This document shows positions 9,944 to 18,889 of a DNA stretch of 64,000 bases, one piece after another; position 1 is the stretch's first letter; every line of letters starts with the position of its first letter. This DNA comes from Desulfoferula mesophila. Its GTDB lineage: Bacteria > Desulfobacterota > Desulfarculia > Desulfarculales > Desulfarculaceae. Under the pieces are notes generated by a model, which saw nothing but the letters and a program-made list of their open reading frames with translations, did no database searches and had not been told where the DNA came from. Location of the stretch: the NCBI RefSeq assembly GCF_037076455.1, contig NZ_AP028679.1:697501-761500 (forward strand). Reading direction: 5' to 3'. The translations under genes and the position numbers were made by a program.

Positions 9944-11257
9944 GTGCCTTTTACCGTTAAAGAAATATTGAAAATGGAGGTCGCTCCGGCCTTGGGTTGC
10001 ACCGAGCCGGTGGCCATCGCCCTGGCGGCGGCGGCGGCGGCTTCCCTGCTGCCCCAGCGGGGCTTCGATCGCCTGGAGCTCTGGGTGGACCCCAACATCT
10101 ACAAGAACGGCATCGCCGTTTCCATCCCCGGCACCGGGGGCCTGTCGGGCCTGGACATGGCCGCGGCTTTGGGCGCCCTGGGCGGCGACCCCGCCCTGTC
10201 CATGCAGGTGCTGGAGCCCATCGGCGAGGCGGCGGTGTCCCAGGCCAAGCAGGCCCTGGCCCAGGGCAAGGTCAAGGTGAACCTGCGCCGGGAGTTCGGC
10301 CTGTACATCAAGGTGGTCCTGAGCGCCGGCGAGGACCGGGCCGAGGCGGTGGTCAGCGAACTGCACGACAATATCTCCTATCTGGCCCTGAACGGCCGGG
10401 AGCTCACCGACCATCCCCTGTTGGGCGGCAAGCAGGGCAGCTCGGCCAACCAGCTCGCCCAGATGGAGCTGTGGTTCAAGGATCTGCCCCTGTCCGACCT
10501 GCTGGACATGATCGACGATTTCGACCAGGAGGACATGGACTTCCTGGAACAGAGCGTAAAGGTCAACCTCAAGCTGGCCGAGTACGGCCTCAAGCACGGA
10601 CCCGGCCTGGGCACCGGCCAGGCCCTGGAGCGTCTGGTGCGCCAGGGCCTGATCAAAAAAGACATGATCGTGGCGGCCAAGATGCTGGCCTCGGCCGCGG
10701 CCGACGCCCGCATGGCCGGGGTCAAGCTGCCGGCCATGGCTTCGGCGGGCAGCGGCAACCACGGGCTCACCGCCGTGCTGCCCATCTGGGCCTTGCGCGA
10801 CTACCTGGAGGTGGACGACGCCGAGGTGCTCAAGGCGGTGGGGCTGAGCCACCTGGTCACCGGCTACGTCAAGGCCCACACCGGACGGCTGTCGGCGGTG
10901 TGCGGCTGTTCCATCGCCGCCGGGGCCGGCGCGGCGGCCGGGGTCACCTATCTTCTGGGCGGCAGCTTGCACTACATCGCCGGAGCCATCATCAACCTCA
11001 CCTCGGACCTGGCCGGGGTGATCTGCGACGGGGCCAAGGCCAGTTGCGCGCTCAAGCTCTCCACCGCCGCGGGCACCGCGGTCCAGGCGGCCCTCTTCGC
11101 CTTGCAGGGGGTGAGCGTGCAGCCCACCGACGGCATCGTGGGCGGCACCCTGGAGCAGACCACCAAGAACGTGGGTCTGCTAAGCACCGAGGGCATGGTG
11201 GAAACCGACCGCACCATTTTGAAAATAATGCTGGAAAAGCATTTCGCCGAATACTGA
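9944..11257 (+). CDS. CyuA-family L-cysteine desulfidase / serine deaminase-like Fe-S enzyme
   Basis: 437 residues, typical for the UPF0597/CyuA (YhaM) family. Visible family signatures are ALGCTEPVAIALA near residue 18, ASAGSGNHGLTA (~266), CGCSIAAGAGAAAG (~322) and ICDGAKASCALKLS (~362), where the conserved cysteines should bind the catalytic [4Fe-4S] cluster. Known members remove the side chain of L-cysteine, giving sulfide and 2-aminoacrylate (pyruvate plus ammonia after hydrolysis). Start GTG 9944 is set by AGGAG 8 nt upstream; the longer in-frame start at 9812 runs through the leader hairpin. First gene of a cluster that also contains RidA, which acts on 2-aminoacrylate. Confidence 0.85.
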   Translation: MPFTVKEILKMEVAPALGCTEPVAIALAAAAAASLLPQRGFDRLELWVDPNIYKNGIAVSIPGTGGLSGLDMAAALGALGGDPALSMQVLEPIGEAAVSQAKQALAQGKVKVNLRREFGLYIKVVLSAGEDRAEAVVSELHDNISYLALNGRELTDHPLLGGKQGSSANQLAQMELWFKDLPLSDLLDMIDDFDQEDMDFLEQSVKVNLKLAEYGLKHGPGLGTGQALERLVRQGLIKKDMIVAAKMLASAAADARMAGVKLPAMASAGSGNHGLTAVLPIWALRDYLEVDDAEVLKAVGLSHLVTGYVKAHTGRLSAVCGCSIAAGAGAAAGVTYLLGGSLHYIAGAIINLTSDLAGVICDGAKASCALKLSTAAGTAVQAALFALQGVSVQPTDGIVGGTLEQTTKNVGLLSTEGMVETDRTILKIMLEKHFAEY

Positions 11258-11342
11258 GAGACGATCAAAAGGGGCCGCCCGCCGGGCCGCCGCCTGCCGG
11301 ACTACCGGGCCCGGTTTATGACAAACGTGTTAGGAGGCAGAA

Positions 11343-12236
11343 ATGGCCGAAAAGTTTGACGAGTTGCACTCTTCCGCCAGCGCGGATTCCGTCCGCTGGC
11401 TTTATGGCGAATACAGCAGGCAGGACCTCATGGAGATGGACCCCGTTTGTCTCAGGGCCTTGTTTCGCGAGCGGGTGCACCACACCATAGAAGTAGAGAT
11501 CTATCCCATTTTGGTGGGCGACAAGGAGCCCACCCCCATCTTCGGCACCCAGGCCCAGATCTGCTGGGAGGCGCTCGAGGCGCGGGGCTTCCCCCTGGAC
11601 GATCCGGACCTGCAATGGGGCAAGCGCTATTTGGAGCTGGCCGCCAAGATCCGGGCCGGGGAAAAAGTGAGCATCGACGAGCCGCTGCCCCAGGCCTTTA
11701 ACGCCGACGAGATGGCCGTGGTCAAAAAGCTCATTTGGGACCGCCACTCCATCCGCGACTGGGTGGCCGACAAGCCGGTGCCCGATGAGATGCTGGAGCA
11801 GATCATGGAGGCGGGCCGGGCCGCCCCCAACGGCTGCAACCTCAACGTGGTGCGCTTCGCGGTGATCAAGGAAGCCGAAGAGATGAAGATGGTCTGGAGC
11901 GACATCCCCACCCCGGCCGAGCGCTGCACCGTCATCGTGATCTGCTACGACAAGGCCATCTACGAGACCGTGGGCCACGACCGCCTGGTGCCGCACAACA
12001 TGATGCTCGACTGCGCGGCGGCCGGCGACCACATGTGCCTGATGGCCCACGCCCTGGGCCTGGGCGCGGTGTGGCTCACCTGCACCGACAAGACCGCCGC
12101 CCGCTTCAAGAAGAAGTACGGGCTGCCCGAGAACATCGAGCCGGCCATGCACCTGGCCATCGGCTGGCCCTCCGTGGCTTCCATCAAGTCGCTGCGCATG
12201 CCCCTCAAGGACATGATGCTCACCAGGGGTAACTAG
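11343..12236 (+). CDS. Nitroreductase-family flavoprotein with N-terminal extension
   Basis: 297 residues. The FMN-binding nitroreductase fold begins around residue 133 with the signature RHSIRDWVADKPVPDEML, then AAPNGCNLNVVRF and, near the end, LGLGAVWLTC, the usual FMN and NAD(P)H contact regions. About 130 residues precede it (a conserved-looking EIYPILVGDKEPTP stretch) that are not part of the standard fold. Members reduce nitro groups, quinones, enones or flavin, or dehydrogenate ring compounds; the substrate here is not known. AGGAGG lies just before ATG 11343. Co-directional with the CyuA-like and ATC-hydrolase-like genes. Confidence 0.8.
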   Translation: MAEKFDELHSSASADSVRWLYGEYSRQDLMEMDPVCLRALFRERVHHTIEVEIYPILVGDKEPTPIFGTQAQICWEALEARGFPLDDPDLQWGKRYLELAAKIRAGEKVSIDEPLPQAFNADEMAVVKKLIWDRHSIRDWVADKPVPDEMLEQIMEAGRAAPNGCNLNVVRFAVIKEAEEMKMVWSDIPTPAERCTVIVICYDKAIYETVGHDRLVPHNMMLDCAAAGDHMCLMAHALGLGAVWLTCTDKTAARFKKKYGLPENIEPAMHLAIGWPSVASIKSLRMPLKDMMLTRGN

Positions 12237-12258
12237 GGGACCGGGGAGGCGCTAGCAA

Positions 12259-12732
12259 ATGACCGAGGACATCAACCAGGTAAACATGCTGGTACGCCGC
12301 GAGATCGAGGCCCGCATGGCCGGGCCTTTGATCGAGCAGTTCTGCGAGGCCCTGGGCACCGAACGAGCCCTGGCCGAGGTGGACAAGGTAGTGCAGCGTC
12401 TGGCCAGGGAGGCCGGGGCCCAAGCGGCCCAAGCCATGGGCGGCAACTCCATGGAGCTGTTCCACAAGGCCACCGAGATGTGGAAAAAAGGCGGGGCCCT
12501 GGAGATCGAGCTGGAGGAAAGCGATTCCAGCAAGCTGGTTTTCAAGGTGACCCGCTGCCGATACGCCGAGATGTATCGTGAATTGGGCTATGAGGAACTG
12601 GGACAGGTGCTTTCGTGCGGCCGCGACGCGGCCTTTGCCCAGGGGTTCAACCCCGGCATCCGCATGAGCCGCACGCAAACCATCATGTCCGGGGGGCCCT
12701 TTTGCGATTTCAAATTCGAACTGGGGAGATAG
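12259..12732 (+). CDS. L-2-amino-thiazoline-4-carboxylate (ATC) hydrolase family protein
   Basis: 157 residues. The C-terminal signature RTQTIMSGGPFCDFKFEL matches the pattern of the ATC hydrolase family (Pfam ATC_hydrolase); the rest is helical. The founding member opens L-2-amino-thiazoline-4-carboxylate to a carbamoyl-cysteine on the way to cysteine in Pseudomonas. Many family members in anaerobes are uncharacterised, so the exact substrate is open. The neighbouring CyuA-like cysteine desulfidase makes a cysteine-related substrate plausible. No carbamoylase is visible nearby. Start ATG 12259 with GGGGAGG 9 nt upstream, 22 nt after the nitroreductase gene. Confidence 0.7.
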   Translation: MTEDINQVNMLVRREIEARMAGPLIEQFCEALGTERALAEVDKVVQRLAREAGAQAAQAMGGNSMELFHKATEMWKKGGALEIELEESDSSKLVFKVTRCRYAEMYRELGYEELGQVLSCGRDAAFAQGFNPGIRMSRTQTIMSGGPFCDFKFELGR

Positions 12733-12794
12733 GGTAGGTAAACATCCGGAGGGCTTTGAACTTTTGCGTCTAAATTAGAGGAAAGGTGGAAAGT

Positions 12795-13793
12795 ATGCGT
12801 AAACCTAAGATCAAACTCGTCGGGATCGTCGCCGTCGCGTTATTGTGCCTGGCCCTGGGCGGACAGGCCATGGCGGCTGATTCCGGTCCCCAAAAGCTGT
12901 CCATGGCCACCTTCAAGAGCGGCAGCGGCTGGTACATCATGGCCCAGACCATGGCCAAGATCATGCTGGGCACTCTGCCCCAGGGTTCCACGGTGGACGT
13001 GCTGCCCTACAGCGGCGGCGTGGGCAACCCCATGCTGTTGCACAAGGGCAAGGCCAACATCGCCCTGGGCTTCCCGGTGGAAACCGGCCAGGCCATCAAG
13101 GGTGAAACACCCTACAAGGAAAAGGCACCCGAAATCCGCATGCTGGTGGGTAACCTGGACACCTATTGGTATCTGTTCTCCGTGCGGGGCAACGTGCCGA
13201 TCACCAGCTTCGAGGAACTCAAAACCAAGAAGTTCCCCCTGCGCCTGGTGCTTTTGCCCAAGGGCAGCAGCGGCGAGTGGGCCACCAAAACGGTGCTCAA
13301 GGCCTACGGCATCACCTATGAGGACATCGAGTCTTGGGGCGGCAAGGTCACCTTCGTCTCCTTCCCCACCGCGGTGGAGATGATGAAGGACGGCCAGGCC
13401 GACGCCTTTGCCCACGTGAGCACTCCGGGCCACCCCTCCTGGACCCAGCTTTCCACCCTGACCAAGATTCGCTTCCTGCCCATGGGCGCCAAGGTGGGCG
13501 CGCAGTTGGTGGGCAAGTACGGCTACCGCATGAGCACCCTGCCCAAGGGCGCCTTCCGGGGCGTGGAAAAGCCGGTGCAGGTGCTGGGTTTCGCCACTTT
13601 GCTCATGACCACCGACAAGATGCCCAACGACGTGGCCTATAAGATCACCAAGGCCATCTGCGAAAACCGGGCCGAATTGGCGACCACCTACAAGGGCGCC
13701 GCCGCTTTCCGTCCCCAGTTGGCCCCCGATGTGCCGCTGCCTCTGCACCCCGGTGCCGAGAAGTACTACAAGGAAGCGGGATACCTCAAGTAG
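12795..13793 (+). CDS. TAXI-type TRAP transporter solute-binding protein
   Basis: 332 residues. Signal peptide MRKPKIKLVGIVAVALLCLA with cleavage near QAMAA. The mature protein has the TAXI features: LSMATFKSGSGWYIMAQTMA at the N-terminus, the GGVGNPMLLHKGKANIALG ligand loop, and a C-terminal LPLHPGAEKYYKEAG. It captures an organic anion in the periplasm for the fused permease encoded next. ATG 12795 gives a standard signal peptide and sits 5 nt after AGGTGG; GTG 12786 is a possible alternative. A very stable hairpin follows the gene, fitting the usual excess of binding protein over permease. Confidence 0.88.
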   Translation: MRKPKIKLVGIVAVALLCLALGGQAMAADSGPQKLSMATFKSGSGWYIMAQTMAKIMLGTLPQGSTVDVLPYSGGVGNPMLLHKGKANIALGFPVETGQAIKGETPYKEKAPEIRMLVGNLDTYWYLFSVRGNVPITSFEELKTKKFPLRLVLLPKGSSGEWATKTVLKAYGITYEDIESWGGKVTFVSFPTAVEMMKDGQADAFAHVSTPGHPSWTQLSTLTKIRFLPMGAKVGAQLVGKYGYRMSTLPKGAFRGVEKPVQVLGFATLLMTTDKMPNDVAYKITKAICENRAELATTYKGAAAFRPQLAPDVPLPLHPGAEKYYKEAGYLK

Positions 13794-13812
13794 AAGGTAG
13801 TTCCTTACGAGC

Positions 13813-13841
13813 CCAGGCCCCCGGCCCGGCCGGGGGCCTGG
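13813..13841 (+). repeat. Perfect 14-bp inverted repeat between binding protein and permease genes
   Basis: CCAGGCCCCCGGCC (13813-13826), one base, then GGCCGGGGGCCTGG (13828-13841). No T tract follows, so it is unlikely to terminate by itself. It probably protects the 3' end of the binding-protein message or attenuates read-through into the permease gene. Confidence 0.7.
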
Positions 13842-13863
13842 CTTCAACCAAGGATTGCGCCGC

Positions 13864-15744
13864 ATGCGACTCACGGCAAAAACTTACCTGATTTCCCTGG
13901 TGGCCATCGCCTGGTCCGTCGTCCAACTCTACAACTCCATCACCTTTGATCTGGACATTCTCCAGCTGGAGTTCATGCACCTGTCCTTTGCCCTGATCCT
14001 GGCCTTTTTGCTCCGGCCCGGCCCGGCCTGGATCAACCAAAAAAACTGGTCGGATTATCTGCTGGCCCTGGCCTCCGCCGCGGTGGGCGTCTACATGATG
14101 GCCAGCTACACCCGCATCGCCGAGCGCATCCGCTTCGTCTCCGACGTGGAGATGGGCGACGTGCTGGTCTGCGTGGTGCTCATTTTCCTGGTCTTGGAGG
14201 CGGGGCGCCGGGTGATGGGCTGGGGTCTGTCCATCCTGGGCCTGGTGGCCATCGCCTACGCCTTTTTCGGCTACCTGCTGCCGGGGGCGCTGGGCCACAG
14301 CTCGGTGACCGGCGACAGCTTCACCGAGTTCATGGTGCTCACCCAGGAGGGTATCTTCGGCATACCGCTCAGGGTCTCCACCATCTACGTGTTTTTGTTC
14401 GTGCTCTTCGGGGCGTTCCTCAAATACGGCCGCCTGGGCGAGTTCTACAACGACCTGGCGGTTTCCGTGGCCGGCGGCCTGAAGGGCGGGCCGGGCAAGG
14501 TGGCGGTGATCAGCTCCAGCCTTTTGGGCACCATCAGCGGCAGCGCGGTGGCCAACGTCTCCACCTCCGGCACCTTCACCATCCCCATGATGAAGCGGGC
14601 CGGCTATCAGCCCGCCTCGGCCGCGGCCATCGAGGCCCTGGCCTCCACGGGCAGCCAGATCGTGCCGCCCATCATGGGCGCGGCGGCCTTCATCATGGCC
14701 GAGCTGACCCAGATTCCCTACTGGTCCATCGCCGTGGCCGCCATCATCCCCTCCATCCTGTACTACATCGTGGTCTACGCGGTGGTGCACTTCGAGGCGG
14801 TCAAGCACGACCTGCAAACGGCGGAGGAAGACCGCAAGGGTTTTTGGGTCATGGCCCTGTCCAAGAGCTACATGTTCATCCCGGTGGTGGTGATCGTCTA
14901 CTATCTTTCCGCCGGCTACTCCATCACCCTGGCGGCCACCATGGCCATCCTTAGCGCGGTGGTGGTCTCGGCCATTCCCCTGATCGTCACCCGCCAGTGG
15001 AAAGAGTTCGGCCTGTTCGTCAAGGCGCTGGAAGACGGGGCCAAGGCCTGCGTGGCCGTGGCCATACCTTGCGCCATCGCGGGCATCATCGTGGGCGTGC
15101 TCACCCTGACCTCGCTGGGGCTCAAGTTCAGCGACCTGATCCTGGCTTTCGCCGGGGACAACGTGGTGTGGCTTTTGATCATCACCTCGCTGATCTGCAT
15201 GGTGCTGGGCATGGGCATGCCCACCAGCGCGGCCTACATCACCGTGGCCATCCTGGCCATTCCCGCCCTGATCAAGGGCGGGGTGCCGCCCATCACCGCC
15301 CATTTCTTCGGCTTCTTTTTCGCCAACCTGTCCATGATCACCCCCCCGGTGGCCCTGGCCGCCTATGCCGGGGCGGGCATCGCCGGGGCCAACAGCTCCC
15401 AGGTGGGCCTCAGGGCCTGCTGGATGGGCCTGACCATCTACGCCATCCCCTTCCTGCTGGCCACCTATCCCGGGCTGATGCTCATAGGCGATTGGTCCGA
15501 GATAATTTTGGACCTGGTGAAGGTGGCGTTCATCATCGTCAGTTTCTCCGCCGCGATAATGGGGGTGTTCAGCGCGCGCCTCAAGGGCTACCAGCGCGGG
15601 CTGTTCATGGCGGCGGGTGTGTTGTTGTGGGCCAGCCTGTCCTCGGTGCTGCTGAACCTGGCAGGTTTCGCGGTGCTGGCGGCGGCCCTGTTCTGCGCTT
15701 ACAAATATCGCCCGGACCAGACGACGGCCATGGGCCGGGCCTGA
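13864..15744 (+). CDS. TRAP transporter fused 4TM/12TM permease (DctQM-type)
   Basis: 626 residues, nearly all membrane helices. The N-terminal ~120 residues form the small DctQ-like part. The large DctM-like part carries the family glycine/serine-rich segments, for example GTISGSAVANVSTSGTFTIPMMK (near 225-247), GSQIVPPIMGAAAFIMAE, and LGMGMPTSAAYITVAILAIP near 455. It moves the substrate delivered by the upstream TAXI protein using an ion gradient. ATG 13864 has AAGGA about 9 nt upstream; TTG 13855 is less likely. Confidence 0.9.
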   Translation: MRLTAKTYLISLVAIAWSVVQLYNSITFDLDILQLEFMHLSFALILAFLLRPGPAWINQKNWSDYLLALASAAVGVYMMASYTRIAERIRFVSDVEMGDVLVCVVLIFLVLEAGRRVMGWGLSILGLVAIAYAFFGYLLPGALGHSSVTGDSFTEFMVLTQEGIFGIPLRVSTIYVFLFVLFGAFLKYGRLGEFYNDLAVSVAGGLKGGPGKVAVISSSLLGTISGSAVANVSTSGTFTIPMMKRAGYQPASAAAIEALASTGSQIVPPIMGAAAFIMAELTQIPYWSIAVAAIIPSILYYIVVYAVVHFEAVKHDLQTAEEDRKGFWVMALSKSYMFIPVVVIVYYLSAGYSITLAATMAILSAVVVSAIPLIVTRQWKEFGLFVKALEDGAKACVAVAIPCAIAGIIVGVLTLTSLGLKFSDLILAFAGDNVVWLLIITSLICMVLGMGMPTSAAYITVAILAIPALIKGGVPPITAHFFGFFFANLSMITPPVALAAYAGAGIAGANSSQVGLRACWMGLTIYAIPFLLATYPGLMLIGDWSEIILDLVKVAFIIVSFSAAIMGVFSARLKGYQRGLFMAAGVLLWASLSSVLLNLAGFAVLAAALFCAYKYRPDQTTAMGRA

Positions 15745-15846
15745 GAGAGCATTACGCCGGGCAGCGGTCTTGGCTCTCGAGCCCACGACCGGCGCCCCTG
15801 GACCCAAGTGTGGCATCATGCCTACCCCGAAAAGAGGTAACTAGAC

Positions 15847-17289
15847 ATGGCTAAAAATTTGCGGACCTACTTGGAGCAACTGGAGAAGGAAAGGCCGGAG
15901 GTGATCCTCAGGGTGCAAAAGCCCATGAAGGTCGCCTACGAGATCTCGGCCTTGCAGCGCAAGCTGGACGCTTTGCGCAAATATCCGGTCATCATCGTGG
16001 AACACCCCATCTTGGACAACGGAGAGGAAAGCGCCTTCCCGGTGGTCACCAACCTCACCGCCAGCCGCGAGCTGTGCGCCGAGGCACTGGGCCTGGATCA
16101 CCGCCGCATCGCCATGGACTACGCCGCCAAGGTGTCCCACCGCATCGACCCGGTGAAGGTGTCCAAGGACGAGGCTCCGGTCAAGGAAGTGATCGAGACC
16201 GGTGAGGACATCAACCTGCTCAAGTTCCCCATCCTCACCCACAACTACATGGACCCCGGCCCCTACATCGGCACCGGCTTCGTGTGCAACTACGACCCCG
16301 AGACCAAGGTGGACAACTGCTCCTTGCAGCGCATCTGGGTAAAAAGCCCCCGGCGCACCGGCTACTGGCCGGCGGTGACCAGCCACAGCATGCAGAACAT
16401 CTGGAAGTGGTGGGGCGCGGGCAAGGACATGCCGGTGGCCATCTGGATCGGCCATCACCCGGCGGGCATCTCCGGAGCCCAATCGCGCCTGGCCTATCCC
16501 GAGAGCCACTACCCCTCCATGGGCGGGGTCATGGGCGAGGCGGTCAAGCTGGTGCCCAGCGAGCTGTTCGGCGAGGACATCATGGTCCCGGCCGACGCCG
16601 AGATGGTCATCGAGGGCTACGTGCCCCGCGAAGTGTTCGAGGCCGAGGGGCCCTTCGGCGAATACCCCGGCTACATCGGCCCCCAGCGCCCCAGCCCGGT
16701 CATCGACGTCAAGTGCGTCACCTACCGCAAGGACGCCATCTACCACGGCCTGGGCGTGGGCCTGGCCGACCACCTGGTGCTTCTGGGCAACTTCCCCCTG
16801 GAGGCGCGCATCTACAACGTGGTCAAGAGCGTGGTGCCCGAGGTGATGAACGTGTTCGTGCCCATCTCCGGGCGGCGCAACCACGTCTACGTGCAGGTCA
16901 AGAAGACCCGGCCCGGCATCGGCAAGGAGGTCATCATGGCCACCCTGCCCTGCGACAGCCGCTTGAAGCACGTGTTCGTCATCGACGAGGACATGGACCT
17001 GTTCAATGAGAGCGACGTGATGTGGTCCATCGCCTACCGCAGCCAGTGGGACCGCGACCTGGTGGTGGTGGAGGGCGCGGCGGTGTTCCCGCTGGACCCC
17101 AGCGTCCCCTCGCCGGGCAACATCGGCACCCGGGGCGGCATCGACGCCACCATGCCGCCGCCCATCGGCAACGGGCTGCCCCGCTTCTATCAGATGGTCA
17201 ACAAGACTCCCGACGAGGTGGCGGCGGCCATCCAGCTCGAGGACTTCGTGGACCCCGGCCTGTTGGGCAACTACCCCTCCTCCTCCTAG
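15847..17289 (+). CDS. UbiD-family prenylated-FMN-dependent decarboxylase (copy 1)
   Basis: 480 residues, normal for UbiD. Family signatures in order: LPL/KFP-type ILTHNYMDPGPYIGTGFV, NCSLQRIWVKSP with the cofactor-binding arginine, IGHHPA, ESHYPSMGGVMGEAV, and EGPFGEYPGYIGP with the conserved glutamates of the E-R-E catalytic set. It should (de)carboxylate an unsaturated or aromatic acid using prenylated FMN made by a UbiX; a UbiX gene lies 1.6 kb downstream. AGAGGT precedes ATG 15847. The next gene encodes a tiny zinc ribbon, an arrangement repeated at the other UbiD gene in this window. Confidence 0.92.
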   Translation: MAKNLRTYLEQLEKERPEVILRVQKPMKVAYEISALQRKLDALRKYPVIIVEHPILDNGEESAFPVVTNLTASRELCAEALGLDHRRIAMDYAAKVSHRIDPVKVSKDEAPVKEVIETGEDINLLKFPILTHNYMDPGPYIGTGFVCNYDPETKVDNCSLQRIWVKSPRRTGYWPAVTSHSMQNIWKWWGAGKDMPVAIWIGHHPAGISGAQSRLAYPESHYPSMGGVMGEAVKLVPSELFGEDIMVPADAEMVIEGYVPREVFEAEGPFGEYPGYIGPQRPSPVIDVKCVTYRKDAIYHGLGVGLADHLVLLGNFPLEARIYNVVKSVVPEVMNVFVPISGRRNHVYVQVKKTRPGIGKEVIMATLPCDSRLKHVFVIDEDMDLFNESDVMWSIAYRSQWDRDLVVVEGAAVFPLDPSVPSPGNIGTRGGIDATMPPPIGNGLPRFYQMVNKTPDEVAAAIQLEDFVDPGLLGNYPSSS

Positions 17290-17313
17290 GCGGGGCTATA
17301 AAGGATAGGCGTC

Positions 17314-17496
17314 ATGATTACCATTGAGAAAGTCGGAAACCCCAAGGACGTCTGGGTCACCTGCCCGGGCTGCAAGCAGTTGTATTACATCGACCGGCTC
17401 TTCTACGAGCCGCAGTACGACAAAATCCCCCTGCACTGCCCCTTCTGCCATCTGGAGTTCGCCAAGGAGGACTCCCCCATGACCTGGGGCGAATAG
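17314..17496 (+). CDS. Small zinc-ribbon protein paired with UbiD (D-subunit-like, copy 1)
   Basis: 60 residues. Two CPxC knuckles, CPGC at about 18-21 and CPFC at about 42-45, should bind one zinc. The segment between and after them (YYIDRLFYE, LHCPFC, FAKEDSP) is shared with the 75-residue protein at 30327-30554, also beside a UbiD gene. Small CxxC proteins are known as subunit D of non-oxidative hydroxyarylic acid decarboxylases (BsdD, VdcD), where B is UbiX-like and C is UbiD-like, so it is read as an accessory subunit of the UbiD encoded 24 nt upstream. The role is inferred from context; direct sequence similarity to BsdD beyond the two knuckles was not established. Confidence 0.75.
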   Translation: MITIEKVGNPKDVWVTCPGCKQLYYIDRLFYEPQYDKIPLHCPFCHLEFAKEDSPMTWGE

Positions 17497-17605
17497 GCGG
17501 CGGTTGAGTTAAAGCAAGCCGGGGCGCGGGTCCTTAGCGGCTCGCGCCTTGGCTCCAAGCACCGCGGCCTGATGGGTTGAGCGGCGGGGAGCAACGGGTA
17601 GAGGC

Positions 17606-18847
17606 ATGGAGCGCGGCGGTTATTATCGCTGGGTGCTGATGGGCGCGGCGCTGTGCGTCAAGATGGTCATCAGCATCTACCAGTACTCCTGGTTTCTGTT
17701 CGCCTTCACCATAAACCGGCAAGAAGGCTGGTCCCTGGAGCAACTGGGCCTCACCTTCACGGTGTTCATCCTGGCCGCCACCCTGGTGCAGCCCTTTTCC
17801 GGGCTATACGCCGACGCCGCCGGTCCCCGGCGCCCCTGCCTGATGGCCTCCTTTTTGGTGGGCGCGGGCATGCTGGCCGCCTCCTACACCACCGGCCCCT
17901 GGGAGCTGTGCCTGTTCTACGGCCTGGGCGGCCTGGGGGTGGGGGCCCTCAACGGCATCTCCACCGCCACCGCCCTGAAGTGGTTTCCCCGCAAGAGAGG
18001 CCTGGCTACTGGGGTGGTGGAGTTCGGCTTCGGCGCGGGTACCTTGTTGTTCAACTTCTTTCTCCAGGACAGCCTGGAGCTGATTGGCTGGCGGGAAACT
18101 TTTTGGTATCTGTCCCTGGCCATGGCCGCGATGCTTTTGCCCCTGACCCTGCTATACTCATATCCTCCGAGGGATTGGGAGCGTCGGATGGGGGGCCCGG
18201 CGCGGACGTCCAGGGCGGCCGCGGTCCAATACCGGACGGCGCGCATGGCGGCCACCCCCCAGTGGCAAATTATCTACCTGGGCTTTACCCTTATAATCGC
18301 CACGGTGTTGATGTTCGCCTCGCACCTGAAGATGATCGCCCAGGAATTCGGCATTACGGGCTCCCTGTTCGCCCTGGTGATGGTGGCCTTTCCCCTGGGC
18401 AACGGCTTCAGCCGCATCGTGGGCGGGGTGGCCTCGGACTACCTGGGCCGCGAAAGGACCATGCTGCTGTTCTTCAGCCTGCTGGGCCTGTGCCTGCTGG
18501 CCCTGGGCCTGTTCGGAGGGCTGCCCTGGCTGTTCGTCACGGTGGTGTTCTTGGCCGGTCTGTTGGGGGGTGCGCCCTTCGTGATCTACGCGGCCGTGGT
18601 GGGCGATTACTTCGGGGCCGACAACGCCACGGCCAACTGGGGCCTGACCATAACCGGCAAGGCCTGGGCCGGGCTCATCGCCGGGTGGTTCAGCGGCTGG
18701 CTGGTGTCTCTGTCGGGCACCTATCAGACGCCCCTGTTGGTGTTGGCCCTGTGCTGCTTCGTGGCGGCGGGGCTGGCCAGCCCCCGGGTGCTCAAGGCCC
18801 CGGTGCCGCCGGGGCGCGGCGCGGCCGCGGTTTCGGCCGAGTCATGA
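17606..18847 (+). CDS. Major facilitator superfamily transporter
   Basis: 413 residues, twelve predicted helices. MFS loop motifs are visible: GLYADAAGPRRP after helix 2 (the G-x3-D-x2-GxR/K pattern) and GGVASDYLGRERT after helix 8. The layout resembles the oxalate:formate antiporter (OFA)/monocarboxylate branch, with GLGVGALNGISTATALKWFPRKRGLATG around helices 4-5. It may export a product or import a second substrate of the cluster. Starts 109 nt after the zinc-ribbon gene; a weak GGGTAGAGG precedes ATG 17606. Confidence 0.82.
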   Translation: MERGGYYRWVLMGAALCVKMVISIYQYSWFLFAFTINRQEGWSLEQLGLTFTVFILAATLVQPFSGLYADAAGPRRPCLMASFLVGAGMLAASYTTGPWELCLFYGLGGLGVGALNGISTATALKWFPRKRGLATGVVEFGFGAGTLLFNFFLQDSLELIGWRETFWYLSLAMAAMLLPLTLLYSYPPRDWERRMGGPARTSRAAAVQYRTARMAATPQWQIIYLGFTLIIATVLMFASHLKMIAQEFGITGSLFALVMVAFPLGNGFSRIVGGVASDYLGRERTMLLFFSLLGLCLLALGLFGGLPWLFVTVVFLAGLLGGAPFVIYAAVVGDYFGADNATANWGLTITGKAWAGLIAGWFSGWLVSLSGTYQTPLLVLALCCFVAAGLASPRVLKAPVPPGRGAAAVSAES

Positions 18848-18889
18848 GGCCGAGGATAAATTATAGGCTCTCGGCCAGGAGGAAAAACC

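Noticed and set aside
13813-13841. Rho-independent terminator between TAXI and permease genes
   Set aside because: The stem is perfect but no T tract follows and the permease gene lies just downstream; kept as a stabilising or attenuating hairpin.
13786-15819. A 677-codon open frame on the minus strand
   Set aside because: Antisense to the TRAP permease; composition is Gly/His/Asp-rich as expected for the reverse of a membrane protein gene.
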